A stretch of DNA of 15,844 nt. Origin: Euryarchaeota archaeon UBA242 (lineage in GTDB: Archaea; Thermoplasmatota; Poseidoniia; Poseidoniales; Poseidoniaceae). Both the position numbers and the translations under genes were made by a program. Positions within the stretch are counted from its first letter, which is position 1. Each line of letters starts with the position of its first letter. Below, piece by piece: positions 14,089 to 15,844 of this stretch. The notes under the pieces are model-generated. The model had not been told where the DNA came from and made no database searches. It saw only the letters and a program-made list of their open reading frames with translations. The stretch lies in contig DAJY01000086.1 in assembly GCA_002499015.1 (NCBI GenBank), positions 18,484-34,327 on the forward strand, read 5' to 3'.

Positions 14089-15021
14089 ATGGGCGACGAC
14101 ATACACAATGTGATAATCATCGGAAGTGGACCTGCTGGATACACTGCTGGACTTTATACTGCACGTGCAATGTTAGAGCCTCTAATGTTCGCCGGATATA
14201 TGTCGGGAGGGCAATTAATGCTCACAAGTGATGTCGAGAACTTCCCTGGCTATCCACAAGGTATTGGCGGCCCTGAGATGATGATGGAATTAAGAGAACA
14301 AGCAGAACGCTTTGGACTGAAGGTCGAGGATAGAAATGTTGAATCAGTAGATCTTTCAGAGAAACCATACAAAGTTGTAGTTGAGGGTGAGACCTTTTTG
14401 ACCCATGCAATAATTATTTCAACCGGCGCAGAATCAATTTGGCTCGGTGCTAAAGGTGAAGAAGAGCAGAAAGGACGTGGGATTTCTACATGTGCAACAT
14501 GTGATGGGGCTTTCTTTAGAGACGAGGAAGTATTGGTTATCGGTGGAGGAGATTCTGCTTGTGAAGAAGCAACATTTTTGACTCGCTTTGCAAGTAAAGT
14601 TACACTCCTTCATCGCAGAGATGTTTTCAAAGCATCAACAATAATGTATGAAAGAGCATTAAATAACGACAAGATAGAAATCAAAACCTTTAGTCAAATT
14701 AAGGAATGGTTAAGTGATGAAAAAGGATTGTCTGGAGCTATTATTGAAGATCCTCGTGATGGTTCAACATCGACAATAGCGGCAACAGGTGCATTCATTG
14801 CAATTGGCCATACCCCCATTACTTCATTCCTAGAAGGGCAAGTAGAAACTGATGAAGAAGGATACATTCTCCACAAAAAACACACTATGACTTCGGTCGA
14901 AGGTGTATTTGCGGCTGGAGATGTAGTTGATACTCGCTACAAACAGGCTATTACTGCCGCTGGGATGGGATGTCAGGCAGCAATGGATGTTGAAAAGTGG
15001 CTAGAAGATAACGTCGAGTGA
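14089..15021 (+). CDS. trxB: Thioredoxin reductase TrxB
   Basis: An NAD(P)H-dependent flavoenzyme that keeps thioredoxin reduced in the cytoplasm. Numbered from ATG 14089 (310 residues), it has FAD-binding GSGPAG (12-17), the redox pair CATC (C135, C138), NAD(P)-binding GGGDSACEEA (152-161), HRRDVFKAS (175-183) and FAD-binding GVFAAGDVVD (272-281). HRRD-x2-K in place of the usual R suggests the NADPH site should be checked. ATG 14056 would add 11 residues with no family similarity and lies in an inverted repeat, so 14089 is preferred. The stop overlaps a possible GTG start of the next gene. Confidence 0.95.
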   Translation: MGDDIHNVIIIGSGPAGYTAGLYTARAMLEPLMFAGYMSGGQLMLTSDVENFPGYPQGIGGPEMMMELREQAERFGLKVEDRNVESVDLSEKPYKVVVEGETFLTHAIIISTGAESIWLGAKGEEEQKGRGISTCATCDGAFFRDEEVLVIGGGDSACEEATFLTRFASKVTLLHRRDVFKASTIMYERALNNDKIEIKTFSQIKEWLSDEKGLSGAIIEDPRDGSTSTIAATGAFIAIGHTPITSFLEGQVETDEEGYILHKKHTMTSVEGVFAAGDVVDTRYKQAITAAGMGCQAAMDVEKWLEDNVE

Positions 15022-15074
15022 GTCTTATTTCACATCTCCGGCGGCTTCATTGCTATGATGCCGCTGGCCGGGCT

Positions 15075-15844
15075 ATGGTCGACCTGTCTCGTCATGCGCG
15101 GCATATTTCATTGCCACAAGTTGGCATAACGGGCCAACAAAAATTGTCAGATGCCAGTGTTCTTGTTGTAGGCGCGGGAGGATTGGGAAGTCCAGCATTA
15201 CTATACCTAGCAGCAGCAGGTATTGGAAGAATAGGCATTATCGATGATGATAAGGTAGATATTTCTAATTTACAAAGGCAAATTATCCATAACACAAATA
15301 ATGTTGACAAACCGAAGTCTCAATCTGCAAAGGAGAGTATTAATTCACTTGACCCAGCCATCCAAGTAGTTTCTATAGAAGAAAGACTTACTCCTGATAA
15401 TGCAATTACGATATTGAAGCAGAACTGGGATGTATTGATTGATGGAACCGATAATATTCCTACTCGATATTTGATAGATGATGCTTGCTCGATACTAGGA
15501 ATTCCTTGGATATACGGTTCAATTCATCGTTTTGAGGGGCAAGTTACTGTGTTCAATCATAACGGTGGACCATGTTACAGAGATTTATTTCCGGAAGCAC
15601 CACCTGCTGATGCAGTTCCTAATTGTGAAGAAGGTGGTGTTCTAGGGGTCTTGCCAGGCGTTATTGGTTCGATTCAGGCTACGGAAGCGATTAAGATCAT
15701 ATTGGGAATTGGAGAATCTTTGTCGGGCCGTCTTTTAATTTATGATGCGGAAACAATGGAATTCAAGACCTTGAAATATTCAAAAAGTGATGATAGAGTG
15801 CCAGTATTGGACTTAAAAATGGTTACTAAAATGTTTGATTCTAG
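15075..15844 (+). CDS. E1-like sulfur-carrier activating enzyme, MoeB/ThiF/MoeZ/UbaA family (partial, C-terminus off right edge)
   Basis: Adenylates the C-terminal glycine of ubiquitin-like sulfur carriers (MoaD, ThiS or SAMP-type), for molybdopterin, thiamine or tRNA thiolation. Seen in 256 residues: RHISLPQVG and GQQKL at the start, nucleotide-binding GAGGLGS (33-39), acidic D57-D59, NLQRQ (65-69), DGTDNIPTRY (123-132), HRFEGQVTVF (151-160) and NCEEGGVLGVLPG with likely catalytic C184. The structural zinc Cys pairs of MoeB appear lost: the first reads CYRD (167-170), and no CxxC follows in the DDRVPVLDL region. This resembles MoeZ-type enzymes, which often carry a rhodanese domain beyond this point. 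ATG 15075 is preferred on homology; GTG 15018, overlapping the trxB stop, is possible. Confidence 0.9.
   Translation, partial: MVDLSRHARHISLPQVGITGQQKLSDASVLVVGAGGLGSPALLYLAAAGIGRIGIIDDDKVDISNLQRQIIHNTNNVDKPKSQSAKESINSLDPAIQVVSIEERLTPDNAITILKQNWDVLIDGTDNIPTRYLIDDACSILGIPWIYGSIHRFEGQVTVFNHNGGPCYRDLFPEAPPADAVPNCEEGGVLGVLPGVIGSIQATEAIKIILGIGESLSGRLLIYDAETMEFKTLKYSKSDDRVPVLDLKMVTKMFDS

Noticed and set aside
14013..14144. N-terminal extension of the YdjM-like protein to 14144
   Set aside because: The extra 44 residues have no family pattern and overlap the start and FAD-binding region of trxB.

Overview
This window looks like a piece of a planktonic archaeal chromosome with low to moderate GC, most likely Marine Group II or III Euryarchaeota (Poseidoniia); that placement is an inference. 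The archaeal signs are a Gar1-type H/ACA RNP domain, an archaeal RibL-type FAD synthetase, an archaeal-style endonuclease IV relative, short leaders and TATA-like promoters. These are mixed with bacterial-type genes (GpsA, two-domain riboflavin synthase RibE, TrxB), a mixture known from this group. No rRNA, tRNA, insertion sequence or CRISPR array was seen, and no gene-free stretch exceeds 300 bases.

Left part, minus strand (1-4891). A protein open at the left edge joins a Gar1 domain to RG-rich linkers and three RanBP2-type zinc fingers. Upstream of it lie a large secreted, C-terminally anchored surface protein and an ABC exporter pair (ATPase plus ABC-2 permease, overlapping ATGA). A membrane protein of unknown function follows on the plus strand (4995-5915).

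Central part (5916-8675). This is the most interesting segment. A promoter with two 16-bp DtxR/IdeR-like palindromes around a TATA-like element precedes a three-gene ABC importer. The ATPase and permease are of the PhnC/PhnE phosphonate type. The lipoprotein binding component, however, carries the signature of eukaryotic transferrins: the Asp/Tyr/Tyr/His iron ligands, the anion-binding Thr in SCHTG, and the Cys pair in SCHTG and MKCL are all at matching places. I read it as a candidate iron-repressed, transferrin-like ferric uptake system.

Right part. A small winged-helix protein, GpsA (sn-glycerol-3-phosphate dehydrogenase) and an endonuclease IV-like protein lie on the minus strand. Divergently, a compact riboflavin/FAD operon runs ribB-ribL-ribE-ribH on the plus strand. 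A DUF457/YdjM-like membrane protein overlaps ribH tail to tail. Thioredoxin reductase and a MoeB/ThiF/UbaA-type E1 enzyme, open at the right edge, close the window.
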